From: Sphingobacteriales bacterium
GTDB taxonomy: Bacteria > Bacteroidota > Bacteroidia > Chitinophagales > Chitinophagaceae
Direction of reading: 5' to 3'
Assembly (NCBI GenBank): GCA_016200915.1
Contig: JACQDV010000002.1
Location: 1-64,000 of the forward strand
DNA length: 64,000 nucleotides
In this document: piece after piece, positions 54,589 through 63,164 of the stretch
Layout of the letters: the number at the start of each line of letters is the position of its first letter
Position numbering within the stretch: the stretch's first letter is position 1
Translations under genes and position numbers: made by a program
The notes under the pieces: generated by a model
Told to the model about the DNA's origin: nothing
The model's input: the letters and a program-made list of their open reading frames with translations, nothing else
Databases searched by the model: none

Positions 54589-54720
54589 AAATTATATTTC
54601 AGATTTCAGATTGGAGAATTTAGATTTGTTGGGCAAAATACGAAGAAGAGTTGGCAGTTGACAGTTGGCAGCCCTCAACAAGATTTATAAATACTTTTTT
54701 ATTATTGTTTGATGATTGAT

Positions 54721-54786
54721 TGTTTGATTGTTTTTTTAAACTTACAATCCGGCAATTCAACAAACAAACAATAGAACAATCAAACA
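54721..54786 (+). repeat. Inverted repeat in the upp leader
   Basis: TGTTTGATTGTT (54721-54732) and AACAATCAAACA (54775-54786) form a perfect 12-bp stem with a 42-nt loop, ending 2 nt before the upp ATG at 54789. If transcribed it could cover the translation start. It belongs to a TTGTTTGATTG-type repeat-rich gap (54640-54788), so it could be neutral. Confidence 0.5.
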
Positions 54787-54788
54787 CC

Positions 54789-55439
54789 ATGGTCATCAAT
54801 TTAAGCGAAAATCATTCACTGATCAGCAACTGGATAGCTGAATTACGGGATGTGGATATTCAAACCAACCGGATGCGTTTTCGCCGCAACCTTGAACGTA
54901 TTGGAGAAGTAGCTGCTTACGAGATAAGCAAAACATTGGAGTGGGAAGAAAAAGAAATTCAAACTCCATTGGGAATTTCCAGCACTAAAATGCTGAAAGT
55001 TCAACCAGTGCTTGCCACTATTTTAAGAGCCGGGTTACCATTACACCAGGGAATATTAAATTATTTTGATAAAGCAGATAATGCTTACATCTCCGCTTAC
55101 CGCAAACACAAACCGGATGGTTCATTTGAGATCAGCCTTGAATATATTGCCTGTCCTGATTTAGAAAATAAAGTACTTATAATATCAGATCCAATGCTGG
55201 CAACCGGTTCCTCACTCGTAAAAACCATTCAATATTTGCGGGAAGAAGGTAAGCCAAAAGAAATTCATATTGTAGCGGCTATTGCCTGCAGCGTAGGTAT
55301 TGAATATGTGCGGCGGGAAGAACCTAATGTAAGAATCTGGTGCGGAGATATTGATGAAGAGCTTACGGCTAAGGGTTATATAGTACCGGGATTAGGCGAT
55401 GCCGGTGATCTTTCCTTTGGAAGTAAAGTACAGATGTAA
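54789..55439 (+). CDS. upp: Uracil phosphoribosyltransferase
   Basis: 216 residues from the ATG at 54789; the frame is open 23 codons further into repeat DNA, which is unlikely to be coding. It makes UMP from uracil and PRPP. Motifs: LRAGLPLHQGILNYF, YISAYR, and the PRPP loop VLIISDPMLATGSS; the end IVPGLGDAGDLSFG is a uracil-binding signature. It diverges from anmK. Confidence 0.94.
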   Translation: MVINLSENHSLISNWIAELRDVDIQTNRMRFRRNLERIGEVAAYEISKTLEWEEKEIQTPLGISSTKMLKVQPVLATILRAGLPLHQGILNYFDKADNAYISAYRKHKPDGSFEISLEYIACPDLENKVLIISDPMLATGSSLVKTIQYLREEGKPKEIHIVAAIACSVGIEYVRREEPNVRIWCGDIDEELTAKGYIVPGLGDAGDLSFGSKVQM

Positions 55440-55578
55440 TTCTTTTAACATCTTTTAGCTCATTTTTGTTACGCTCAGCTATCATTTTATTGTAAATTGA
55501 TGTAATTTACCTGCTCATTATGCAGCGGTGCCGGCTTTCTAAGAGTCATATCTGAAAGCTAGCGGAAAACTTAACTGG

Positions 55579-56601
55579 ATGAAAAAGATAATTGTTGCCT
55601 TATTGATTGGCGGATTGATCAGCTCAGGTGTGATAGCACAGGATCCGCATTTTTCCCAATTCTTTGCCTCTCCGCTTACTTTAAATCCTGCTTTTACCGG
55701 CAAGTTTGATGGTGCATTACGGGTAGCAGGTAACTATCGTAATCAATGGCCTTCTATTAACAATGCCTACACTACCGGAACCATATCTGTAGATTTTCCC
55801 ATACTGGAAAAACGCATTCCTGAAACTGACCGTTTTGGTATTGGCTTTTTAGGATTGACAGACAGAAACGGTAATGGAATTTTGCAAAACAATTTTGTAG
55901 GTGCATCATTGGCTTATCACAAAGGATTAGATGAAAGCGGTTATCACCAGCTGGGTATTGGGTTCCAGGGAATGTATGTAAACAAAAGACTGGATCTTAC
56001 TCAAGCCAAGTTTGAAGACATGTTAACGACCAGTGGCTTTACAGGTGTAACACAGGAGATATTCAGCAATTACAATGAGTTGAAGTTAAATTATGCCGAT
56101 TTGAATGCCGGCATCATGTACACTGGCTCTACAACAGACGATAATTTCTTTTACGTTGGTGTTTCCGGCTATCATTTAAACAGACCTAAAGAAAGTTTTC
56201 GTGGTGCCGATTATATTTTAAATACCCGTTATACTATTCATGGTGGTGCTTATTTTCCAGTAGGGGATAATTTGAGTTTGCATACCAGCATCATTCATCA
56301 ACGCCAGGCTACCAGTGCTAATGAAACAGTAATTGGAGCTGCTTTAGGATATACCGTACCGGGTGGAACGGCTTATCAAACGCCAACGGTATTTTACTTT
56401 GGCTCCTGGTACCGGCTGAAAGATGCTATTATTCCATACGTTGGTATGGAGTGGAATAATTTTAGATTAGGCATAACCTATGATGTAAATACCTCTTCTT
56501 TAAAAACTGCCTCTAATCTCAAAGGGGGATTAGAAGTATCGCTCATCTACACCAAACCATACAGGGAAGGTGGTAAGGCTATTAAGTGTCCAAAGTTTTA
56601 A
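55579..56601 (+). CDS. PorP/SprF family outer-membrane protein
   Basis: 340 residues with a signal peptide ending in GVIAQ, followed by DPHFSQFFASPLTLNPAFTG, the clear PorP/SprF start. The rest is a beta-barrel with alternating strands. Members of this family work with type IX secretion, anchoring or exporting a cognate large adhesin or surface protein; here no such partner lies nearby. In the gap before it, GTAAATT-N5-AATTTAC at 55492-55510 may be an operator. It is convergent with the symporter gene, 3 nt apart. Confidence 0.9.
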   Translation: MKKIIVALLIGGLISSGVIAQDPHFSQFFASPLTLNPAFTGKFDGALRVAGNYRNQWPSINNAYTTGTISVDFPILEKRIPETDRFGIGFLGLTDRNGNGILQNNFVGASLAYHKGLDESGYHQLGIGFQGMYVNKRLDLTQAKFEDMLTTSGFTGVTQEIFSNYNELKLNYADLNAGIMYTGSTTDDNFFYVGVSGYHLNRPKESFRGADYILNTRYTIHGGAYFPVGDNLSLHTSIIHQRQATSANETVIGAALGYTVPGGTAYQTPTVFYFGSWYRLKDAIIPYVGMEWNNFRLGITYDVNTSSLKTASNLKGGLEVSLIYTKPYREGGKAIKCPKF

Positions 56602-56604
56602 TTA

Positions 56605-57789
56605 CTAATCAACTTTCATAAACTCTTTCTCACTCTTAGCAATTACAATAGTAGCTACTCCGTTACCAATGATGTTAGTAATTGCCCTTGCTTCACTCAT
56701 AAATTTATCTACACCTAATAAAAAAGCTAATCCTTCCAATGGAATTTTATGAATAGCAGTTAAAGTAGATGCCAGTACAATAAACCCACTGCCGGTTACA
56801 CCAGCTGCTCCTTTAGATGTGATCATTAAAATACCAATGATGGCTAATATTTCCCCGCTATTTAAGTGTACATTATATAACTGTGCCAGGAAGATCACTG
56901 CCATTGATAAATAAATTGAAGTGCCGTCTAAATTAAAAGAATAACCAGTTGGAACTACTAATCCTACAACAGGTTTGCTGCAACCCATCTGCTCCAGTTT
57001 TTTCATTATAGAAGGCAGTGCTGCTTCTGATGAAGAAGTTCCTAATACAATCAGCAGTTCTTCTTTTATTTTTCCTAAAAATTGCCAGATACTTTCTTTG
57101 TAATAACGCATGATCAATCCCAACACTCCAAAAATGAAAACTGCCATCGTGCAATAGACGGTCAGCATCAATTTGGCCAATGGGATTAAAGTATGTAACC
57201 CAAATTTCCCAACAGTATAAGCCATACCACCAAAAGCACCAACCGGTGCTAAATACATTACATACTTCAAACCAAGGAATACATAATGAGATGCTTGTTT
57301 AAGTACAAAAATCGTTTTTGTATTATTCCTGACGAGTCCTAAAATAATACCGGTAATAATAGCAACGATCAATACCTGCAAAGTAAAATTGTTCATGAAA
57401 AATTTATACCAGTCAATGCCAGCAGATGGTTTATTGGTGTACTTACTGGCATCCTGCATCAACAATCCGGTTTTATTGATCTTTCCGGGTTGAATAATGT
57501 TGGCGATTACAATACCGATGATAAGTGCCAGTGTAGTTACTACTTCAAAATATAAAAGAGCCTTCAACCCAATTCTTCCTACTTTACCAAGACTTTCCAT
57601 TCCGGCAATACCTAACACAATGGTAAGAAATATGATAGGACCGATAAACGCTTTGATGATATTTATGAAATAAGTTCCCACCTTTTCCATCTTCACGCCC
57701 GTTACCGGATAGTAATGCCCAAGCAACACACCAATGATGACTGCTATCAACACCCAAAAAGTAAGATTCTTTAAAACTTTTTTGATCAT
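56605..57789 (-). CDS. Dicarboxylate/amino acid:cation symporter (DAACS family)
   Basis: 394 residues with about eight membrane segments and two re-entrant loops. The motifs LLIVLGTSSSEAALP, PTGYSFNLDGTSIYLSM and SKGAAGVTGSGFIVLAST are diagnostic for GltP/DctA-type carriers. It takes up glutamate, aspartate or C4-dicarboxylates with H+ or Na+; the specificity cannot be read with certainty. It lies 8 nt downstream of the glycosylase gene in the same direction. Confidence 0.93.
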   Translation of the reverse strand: MIKKVLKNLTFWVLIAVIIGVLLGHYYPVTGVKMEKVGTYFINIIKAFIGPIIFLTIVLGIAGMESLGKVGRIGLKALLYFEVVTTLALIIGIVIANIIQPGKINKTGLLMQDASKYTNKPSAGIDWYKFFMNNFTLQVLIVAIITGIILGLVRNNTKTIFVLKQASHYVFLGLKYVMYLAPVGAFGGMAYTVGKFGLHTLIPLAKLMLTVYCTMAVFIFGVLGLIMRYYKESIWQFLGKIKEELLIVLGTSSSEAALPSIMKKLEQMGCSKPVVGLVVPTGYSFNLDGTSIYLSMAVIFLAQLYNVHLNSGEILAIIGILMITSKGAAGVTGSGFIVLASTLTAIHKIPLEGLAFLLGVDKFMSEARAITNIIGNGVATIVIAKSEKEFMKVD

Positions 57790-57797
57790 TACAATGA

Positions 57798-58403
57798 TTA
57801 TTGTTTTTTACCGCTTACGTACTTGCTATTCTTGATAATAAACCGATAGAGAAGTTTAGCATCTTCACCAGCATAATCAACTCCAATTCTTGGAGTAGCT
57901 GCTATCATACTCTTTATGATTTTAAATCCATCATCAGCAATATAGATTTCATCACTCAGCAAATTCAAACCACTATGTTTTGCAAAAATGCCTAACGCTT
58001 TCGCCACATTACCCGGACCTTTTGTTAAAGTAAAATCAGCTTTTTTCTTTTTTGTTCTCATCAGCATAGTTGCTATTCCTTCAACCGGCTCAGCTGCTCT
58101 TATTAAAATAGCATGCGGTGCATCCAATTTATTAGTCACCACATTAAATAAATGATGAATCCCATAACACAGATAAACATAAGCAGTACCACCGGTTGCA
58201 TACATAATTTCGGTACGGTTGGTTCTTCTTCCATTCCATGCATGTGATGCTTTATCCATAACTCCGGCATAAGCTTCTGTCTCCACAATTCTTGCTGAAG
58301 TATATAAACCATCAAATGTTGTTATCAGCACTTTGCCCAGCAGGTCCTGTGCTATTTTCAGCACATCGCCTCTTTCATAAAAGCTTTTTGGTAACTTACG
58401 CAT
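57798..58403 (-). CDS. DNA-3-methyladenine glycosylase (AAG/MPG type)
   Basis: 201 residues from the ATG at 58403. An upstream in-frame TTG at 58433 falls inside a -7 promoter box and is rejected. AAG motifs: LGKVLITTF, IVETEAYAG with the catalytic Glu, DKASHAWNGRRTNRT, YVYLCYGIHHLFNVVT and LTKGPGNVAKALGI. It excises alkylated bases to begin base-excision repair. It is followed by the symporter gene. Confidence 0.92.
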   Translation of the reverse strand: MRKLPKSFYERGDVLKIAQDLLGKVLITTFDGLYTSARIVETEAYAGVMDKASHAWNGRRTNRTEIMYATGGTAYVYLCYGIHHLFNVVTNKLDAPHAILIRAAEPVEGIATMLMRTKKKKADFTLTKGPGNVAKALGIFAKHSGLNLLSDEIYIADDGFKIIKSMIAATPRIGVDYAGEDAKLLYRFIIKNSKYVSGKKQ

Positions 58404-58430
58404 CGCTTGTGTAAATTCGCCTATAATTAC

Positions 58431-58438
58431 CAAACATA
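58431..58438 (-). promoter_or_regulatory. -7 promoter box of the glycosylase gene
   Basis: On the minus strand TATGTTTG matches TAnnTTTG exactly; predicted transcription start is near 58426, about 23 nt before the ATG at 58403. This decides the start of the glycosylase gene. Confidence 0.5.
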
Positions 58439-58451
58439 AAAAAATTTACGG

Positions 58452-59213
58452 TTGCTCAAGGAATTAGTTATTGCCATCCAATCCTATTACAAAGCTCACC
58501 GGTTTATCATTAAGCATAAACTGTGGAAATGGATCCTTATTCCCGGAATTATTTATGCGTTGCTTTTCTTTAGCGGTATGTGGTTGTTCTGGAGCAGCAG
58601 TACAGAAGCCATCACCTGGCTTAGTGGCAAATTAGGTGTGATACAATGGCTGAAAGAATCTGATAACTCCTTTCTCAACTTCCTTTTTATTTTCAGCAGC
58701 ATCGTTTTCCGGCTGATATTAATGTTCTTCTATTTTTCATTGTTCAAGTATATTTTTCTCATCGTTGGTTCGCCGGTATTTGCCTACCTGAGCGAAAAAA
58801 CAGAAGCCATATTAGAAGGAAGAGATTATCCCTTTAATTTTTCCCAACTGCTAAAAGATATTGTACGGGGAATAAAACTCGCATTAAGAAATACGTTGTG
58901 GCAAACAGTATATACCATTGCTATTCTGATTTTATCAATGATACCGGTAGTAGGATGGATAATGCCAGTGATTGCATTTGTAATAGAATGTTATTACTAT
59001 GGATTTTCAATGCTTGATTATAGTTGTGAACGACACAAATTAACGCCATCGCAAAGTATTGATTTTATTGGGCGGCATAAAGGTTTGGCCATTGGTAATG
59101 GTATTGTTTTCTTTTTAATGCACGGTGTATTATTCATTGGCTGGATACTGGCTCCGGCTTATGCAGTAGTAGCCGCCACTATAAGTTTGTATCATCAAAA
59201 AGATGAATATTGA
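58452..59213 (+). CDS. EI24-domain membrane protein
   Basis: 253 residues from a TTG start. About four to five membrane segments. The order, with IFRLILMFFYFSLFKYIFL-like helix, GSPVFAYLSEKTEAIL and a late CSCERHKLTPSQS-like region (YSCERHKLTPSQ), is that of CysZ/EI24 proteins. In Gammaproteobacteria CysZ imports sulfate; in this lineage no sulfate genes are near and the substrate is unknown. It diverges from the glycosylase. Confidence 0.78.
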   Translation: MLKELVIAIQSYYKAHRFIIKHKLWKWILIPGIIYALLFFSGMWLFWSSSTEAITWLSGKLGVIQWLKESDNSFLNFLFIFSSIVFRLILMFFYFSLFKYIFLIVGSPVFAYLSEKTEAILEGRDYPFNFSQLLKDIVRGIKLALRNTLWQTVYTIAILILSMIPVVGWIMPVIAFVIECYYYGFSMLDYSCERHKLTPSQSIDFIGRHKGLAIGNGIVFFLMHGVLFIGWILAPAYAVVAATISLYHQKDEY

Positions 59214-59224
59214 CCCCACCCCGG

Positions 59225-59244
59225 CCCTCCCCTAAAGGAGAGGG
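59225..59244. repeat. Short GC-rich inverted repeat
   Basis: CCCTCCCCT and AGGAGAGGG pair (with one mismatch) around AA. It lies in the 48-nt gap after the EI24 gene in a GACCCCACCCCGG setting. A similar element stands at 60034-60049, after the RsmI-like gene. Confidence 0.5.
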
Positions 59245-59261
59245 AGAAAATTGAAAAAAAA

Positions 59262-59960
59262 TTGAAAAGCATTGTTTATCTCATACCAACTGTTTTAAGT
59301 GAAGACGCTACGGCAACTATTCCTGCTTATGTAATGGAAGCTGTAAAGCAATGCACAGTTTTTTTTGTGGAGAATGAACGTACTGCCCGTCGCTTTCTAA
59401 AATCATTATGGAAAGAAATGGTGATTGATGATTATGAATGGCATGCAATTCATAAAGCCGAGGAAGAAGTACTTTCAATTTTCAAACAACGAATAAAAGA
59501 AGGCAAAACAATTGGCATCATCAGTGAAGCAGGCTGTCCGGGTATTGCAGATCCGGGACAGATATTGATTGAAGCCGCACAACAATTAAATGCTACTATA
59601 AAACCATTGGTAGGGCCAAGCTCTATTTTATTAGCATTGATGGGTAGCGGTATGAATGGTCAGCAATTCCAGTTTGTGGGTTATTTGCCTATCGATAATC
59701 AGGAAAAATTTAAAACACTGAAAGAACTGGAAGCCGAAAGCAAAAAGAAAAACTGTACACAAATTTTTATTGAAACTCCTTATCGTAACAATCAACTCAT
59801 TGAAACAATTTTAAAAACCTGTCAGCCATCAACCAGGTTATGTATTGCTGCTGAACTTACTGGTGCCAATGAATTAATCAGAACAAAAACGATTGCTGAA
59901 TGGAAGAAAGAAAAAACCGACTTTCATAAGAAGCCGGTTATATTTTGTTTACATGCATAA
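59262..59960 (+). CDS. RsmI-like tetrapyrrole-methylase-fold SAM methyltransferase
   Basis: 232 residues from a TTG start. The TP-methylase fold shows LIPTVLSED, GIISEAGCPGIADPG (SAM loop), VGPSSILLALMGSGMNGQQF and QIFIETPYRNNQL, which are the signature sites of RsmI (16S rRNA 2'-O-methyltransferase of C1402). It is shorter than E. coli RsmI (about 286 residues) because the C-terminal extension is absent, as in other Bacteroidota. Its rRNA target is inferred from the family. Confidence 0.85.
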   Translation: MKSIVYLIPTVLSEDATATIPAYVMEAVKQCTVFFVENERTARRFLKSLWKEMVIDDYEWHAIHKAEEEVLSIFKQRIKEGKTIGIISEAGCPGIADPGQILIEAAQQLNATIKPLVGPSSILLALMGSGMNGQQFQFVGYLPIDNQEKFKTLKELEAESKKKNCTQIFIETPYRNNQLIETILKTCQPSTRLCIAAELTGANELIRTKTIAEWKKEKTDFHKKPVIFCLHA

Positions 59961-60033
59961 TGCTGGTGTATTTAAAATTTTCGTACTTGACACCCACCCC
60001 TATCAAATAGCCTTTTATTTTAAACCACTACTG

Positions 60034-60049
60034 CCCCTCCCTGGAGGGG
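60034..60049. repeat. Short GC-rich inverted repeat
   Basis: CCCCTCC / GGAGGGG is a perfect 7-bp stem with a 2-nt loop in the gap after the RsmI-like gene, the same type as at 59225-59244. It is not followed by a proper T-run. Confidence 0.5.
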
Positions 60050-60117
60050 ATAAAACAACTGCAAATTGAAACTGAAAAAGGTTAAAAAATACGAAAATTT
60101 TAAATGCGCCTTGCATG

Positions 60118-60474
60118 TTATTTTACCCGTTCATAACCCACAATCAGGTATTCACTATCTCCCCGCCAGGGTAATGTACGGCGGTACTGTTTGTACTTCA
60201 ACTGCACACATTCATCCTGTAATTTTTCCAGCGAATCAGCAATGCTTTTATCCGCAATAGAAAATAAAAACTTTTCTGCATTCACCGTTTGCCGGCAACT
60301 CAGCCACATTTCCCCTTCATATGTTTTAAATACATTTCCTTTTTTAGAAATTTTAATTAATGAACCTTTACGTTCGCCTTCACTAAAAGGATTATAATAA
60401 AACCAGTAAATAAGGAGTGAACCAACCAACAGAAGAATAAGTACTGTTGTCCATCCAATTCTTTTAAAACTCAT
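60118..60474 (-). CDS. Hypothetical membrane-anchored protein
   Basis: 118 residues with one N-terminal helix (TTVLILLLVGSLLIYWFYY) and a basic soluble domain outside the membrane (KGNVFKTYEGEMWLSCRQ). No family is recognised. The start places the helix at residues 8-27. It is downstream of the M28 peptidase gene on the same strand, 23 nt after its own upstream neighbour ends, and might be expressed with it. Confidence 0.65.
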   Translation of the reverse strand: MSFKRIGWTTVLILLLVGSLLIYWFYYNPFSEGERKGSLIKISKKGNVFKTYEGEMWLSCRQTVNAEKFLFSIADKSIADSLEKLQDECVQLKYKQYRRTLPWRGDSEYLIVGYERVK

Positions 60475-60497
60475 ATTGCAGTTATTAATAAGTTAGT

Positions 60498-61865
60498 TTA
60501 TAAACCATACTTATCCACCAGGTAAATAAATGCGGCCATCATTGCAGCACTTAGTTTCAGCTCCCTTTCACTTACTGCTTCTAATTTATCTGTTGCCGCA
60601 TGATGTACATCAAAATACCGTTGCGAGTCAGGGTAAATATTTGAAAGTACTGTTCCCAGCTGTTTCAGGTCACCAATATCAGCACCGCCACCACCTTCAT
60701 GCATTTCATACAACCCGTATGGATGAAATAATGGCATCCATCCTTTTACTTTCTCTACTACTTCTTTTGAACCGCTTACACCAAAACCACGTGGCGTAAA
60801 ACCACCTTCGTCGCTTTCCATGGCAAACAAATGCTTTTCTCCTTTTGCTTTTGCTTCTTCATAATATTTATCGCCGCCTTTGCCTCCATTCTCTTCATTC
60901 ATAAACATTACTGCTCTTATTGTTCGCTTAGGTTTATATCCCAATGCTTTTAATACACGTAACACTTCTATACTCTGCACACAACCAGCACCATCATCAT
61001 GTGCACCTTCAGCTAAATCCCATGAATCCAAATGACCACCAACAGTAATAATCTCATCAGGAAATTCTGTTCCTTTTAATTCACCAATCACATTGTAAGA
61101 TTTTACACTATCCAGCATTTGACTGTTGGTACGTAAATAAACCTGTTTCATAATTCTTGTCTTCAATGCTTTGCTTAAATACTCTGCGTCCAATGTGCTG
61201 ATGGCAACAGCAGGAATTTTTGGGAACGAATCATTATAAGCCATCGCTCCTGTATGCGGAAAATCGTTCACATTACTTGCCATTGAGCGAACGATACAAC
61301 CAATTGCGCCATATTTAGCAGCCTGACTGGCACCTGCAAAACGATACTTGCCTGCTTCCCCATAAGCCTGGAATGTATTGACAAAGGTTGATACAAAAGG
61401 ATGGTTATAGAAAACAATATTTCCTTTGATCACTTTTTCTCCTAATGTTTTCAGCTCATCAAAATCTTTTACTTCAATCACATTGGCCGTAACACCTTTA
61501 TCTCCGCTTCCTAATGAATTTCCCAAAGCCGTTACATCTAACGGATACGTTTTGCCTCCTGCATAAATAATTTTCGCTTCTTCTTTTTTGCCACGTACCC
61601 AGTGAGGCACCATACATTCCTGTAACCATACTTTATCTGCCCCTAAATCTTCCATCATCTTTTTTGTTACTTCCACTGCTTTTGCGGCTTGTGGCGAACC
61701 GCTCAATCGTGGGCCAACCTGTTTGCACAATACCCGCAGGTATTCATAAGCTTTCCCGTTAGTTAAAACTTCATCTGTAATTTTTTTGATCATTACTGAA
61801 TCGTCCTGCGCCATGGATGAGATAGAAAACAATAATCCTGTCAGTAAATAAATAAGTTTCTTCAT
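60498..61865 (-). CDS. Secreted M28-family zinc peptidase
   Basis: 455 residues with a signal peptide (MKKLIYLLTGLLFSISSMAQ). A PA-like insert fills about 130-245. The M28 core shows VGGHLDSWDLAEGAHDDGAGC (first metal ligands), FMNEENGGKGG (catalytic Glu pair), SDEGGFTPRGFG and YFDVHHAATD. It is an aminopeptidase/carboxypeptidase-type metallopeptidase likely acting in the periplasm or on the surface; substrate unknown. Confidence 0.92.
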   Translation of the reverse strand: MKKLIYLLTGLLFSISSMAQDDSVMIKKITDEVLTNGKAYEYLRVLCKQVGPRLSGSPQAAKAVEVTKKMMEDLGADKVWLQECMVPHWVRGKKEEAKIIYAGGKTYPLDVTALGNSLGSGDKGVTANVIEVKDFDELKTLGEKVIKGNIVFYNHPFVSTFVNTFQAYGEAGKYRFAGASQAAKYGAIGCIVRSMASNVNDFPHTGAMAYNDSFPKIPAVAISTLDAEYLSKALKTRIMKQVYLRTNSQMLDSVKSYNVIGELKGTEFPDEIITVGGHLDSWDLAEGAHDDGAGCVQSIEVLRVLKALGYKPKRTIRAVMFMNEENGGKGGDKYYEEAKAKGEKHLFAMESDEGGFTPRGFGVSGSKEVVEKVKGWMPLFHPYGLYEMHEGGGGADIGDLKQLGTVLSNIYPDSQRYFDVHHAATDKLEAVSERELKLSAAMMAAFIYLVDKYGL

Positions 61866-62042
61866 GTTAATGTGATTAAAAATGGAAATTACGATTTTTT
61901 GAAATGCAGGAAATAAGCAATGAATATAAACCGTCCATCACTTATGAAAAGCATTAATAACAATTAACATATCAGGCTTCTTAGGCACGACCTTACACTT
62001 CGTTTTTTCTGCCTAACTTAGCGCCTCATAAAAAAACTGACG

Positions 62043-63164
62043 ATGAACATAGGCATTGCCTGCTACCCTACTTTCGGCGGAAGTGGTGTGTTAGCAACAG
62101 AATTAGGAAAAGCTTTAGCAGAAAAAGGACACAACGTACATTTCATTACTTACCAGCAACCGGTACGGTTAAATGAATTTCACGCCAATATATTTTATCA
62201 CGAAGTACAGGTGCCAACTTATCCTTTATTTGATTATCCACCATACGAAACCGCATTGGCCAGTACGATGGTAGATGTGATTATGAATAATAATTTAGAT
62301 ATCATTCATGCACATTATGCTATTCCGCATGCATCAGCAGCCTATATGGCTAAACAAATTGTACAGAAGCAGGGAAGAAACGTAACGGTAATCACTACAC
62401 TGCACGGAACAGATATTACGTTGGTGGGAAGAGATAAAACCTATGCTCCTGTAGTTACTTTTTCTATTAACCAGAGTGATGTGATCACTGCTGTATCTGA
62501 CAATCTTCGCAATGAAACATTCAAATCATTCAAGATTGAAAAAGAAATTGAGGTGATCCACAACTTTGTAGATGTAAAACGTTTTCACAAAAAACCAATT
62601 GACGCTTTTAAAAAAGTTATTGCTCCCAATAAAGAAAGAGTGATACTGCATGCTTCCAACTTTCGTAAAATAAAAAGAGTGGATGATGTGGTAAAGATAT
62701 TTTACGAGATCAATAAAGTAATTCCTTCCAAATTAATTATGATTGGTGATGGGCCTGAAAGACCAAAGGCAGAAGAGCTTTGCCGTGAATTACATTTATG
62801 TGACGAGATTCGCTTTGTTGGTAAACAGGTGGAGATGGAAGATGTGCTGGCGATTGGCGATTTGTTTTTGCTGACCTCGGAATATGAAAGTTTTGGTTTG
62901 GCTGCCTTAGAAGCTATGGCGGCTGAAGTACCAGTAGTAAGCACCAACGCCGGAGGCTTACCGGAAATTATTATTGATGGCGATTGTGGTTATATGGGCA
63001 ATGTGGGTGATGTGGCTGATATGAGCCAGAAAGCCATCAGCATTTTAAAAGATGATGAAACGCTTAAAAAATTTAAAGCTGGCGCCATGAAACAGGCTGA
63101 ACGATTTGATATACACAATATCGTTCCGCAATATGAAAAGCTTTATGCCTGTTATGCAAAATGA
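62043..63164 (+). CDS. bshA: BshA: N-acetyl-alpha-glucosaminyl L-malate synthase
   Basis: 373 residues of GT4 (GT-B fold). The start MNIGIACYPTFGGSGVLATE, IIHAHYAIPHASAAYMAKQ, LHGTDITLVG and the C-terminal YESFGLAALEAMAAEVPVVS are the BshA pattern. It joins UDP-GlcNAc to L-malate in the first step of bacillithiol synthesis. bshB and bshC are not in this window. Its stop abuts the 3' end of the convergent EnvC-like gene with no spacer. Confidence 0.93.
   Translation: MNIGIACYPTFGGSGVLATELGKALAEKGHNVHFITYQQPVRLNEFHANIFYHEVQVPTYPLFDYPPYETALASTMVDVIMNNNLDIIHAHYAIPHASAAYMAKQIVQKQGRNVTVITTLHGTDITLVGRDKTYAPVVTFSINQSDVITAVSDNLRNETFKSFKIEKEIEVIHNFVDVKRFHKKPIDAFKKVIAPNKERVILHASNFRKIKRVDDVVKIFYEINKVIPSKLIMIGDGPERPKAEELCRELHLCDEIRFVGKQVEMEDVLAIGDLFLLTSEYESFGLAALEAMAAEVPVVSTNAGGLPEIIIDGDCGYMGNVGDVADMSQKAISILKDDETLKKFKAGAMKQAERFDIHNIVPQYEKLYACYAK

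Noticed and set aside
54720-54788. Extension of upp by 23 codons
   Set aside because: The added residues come from TTGTTTGATTG/AACAAACAAAC repeat DNA, and the protein without them has the normal length.
55492-55510. GTAAATT-N5-AATTTAC palindrome before the PorP/SprF gene as an operator
   Set aside because: It is AT-rich, short and without a second copy or a linked regulator; mentioned only in the gene entry.
58404-58433. TTG start adding ten residues to the DNA glycosylase
   Set aside because: The TTG lies inside an exact TAnnTTTG -7 box, so it would not be in the transcript; the ATG at 58403 fits the family.
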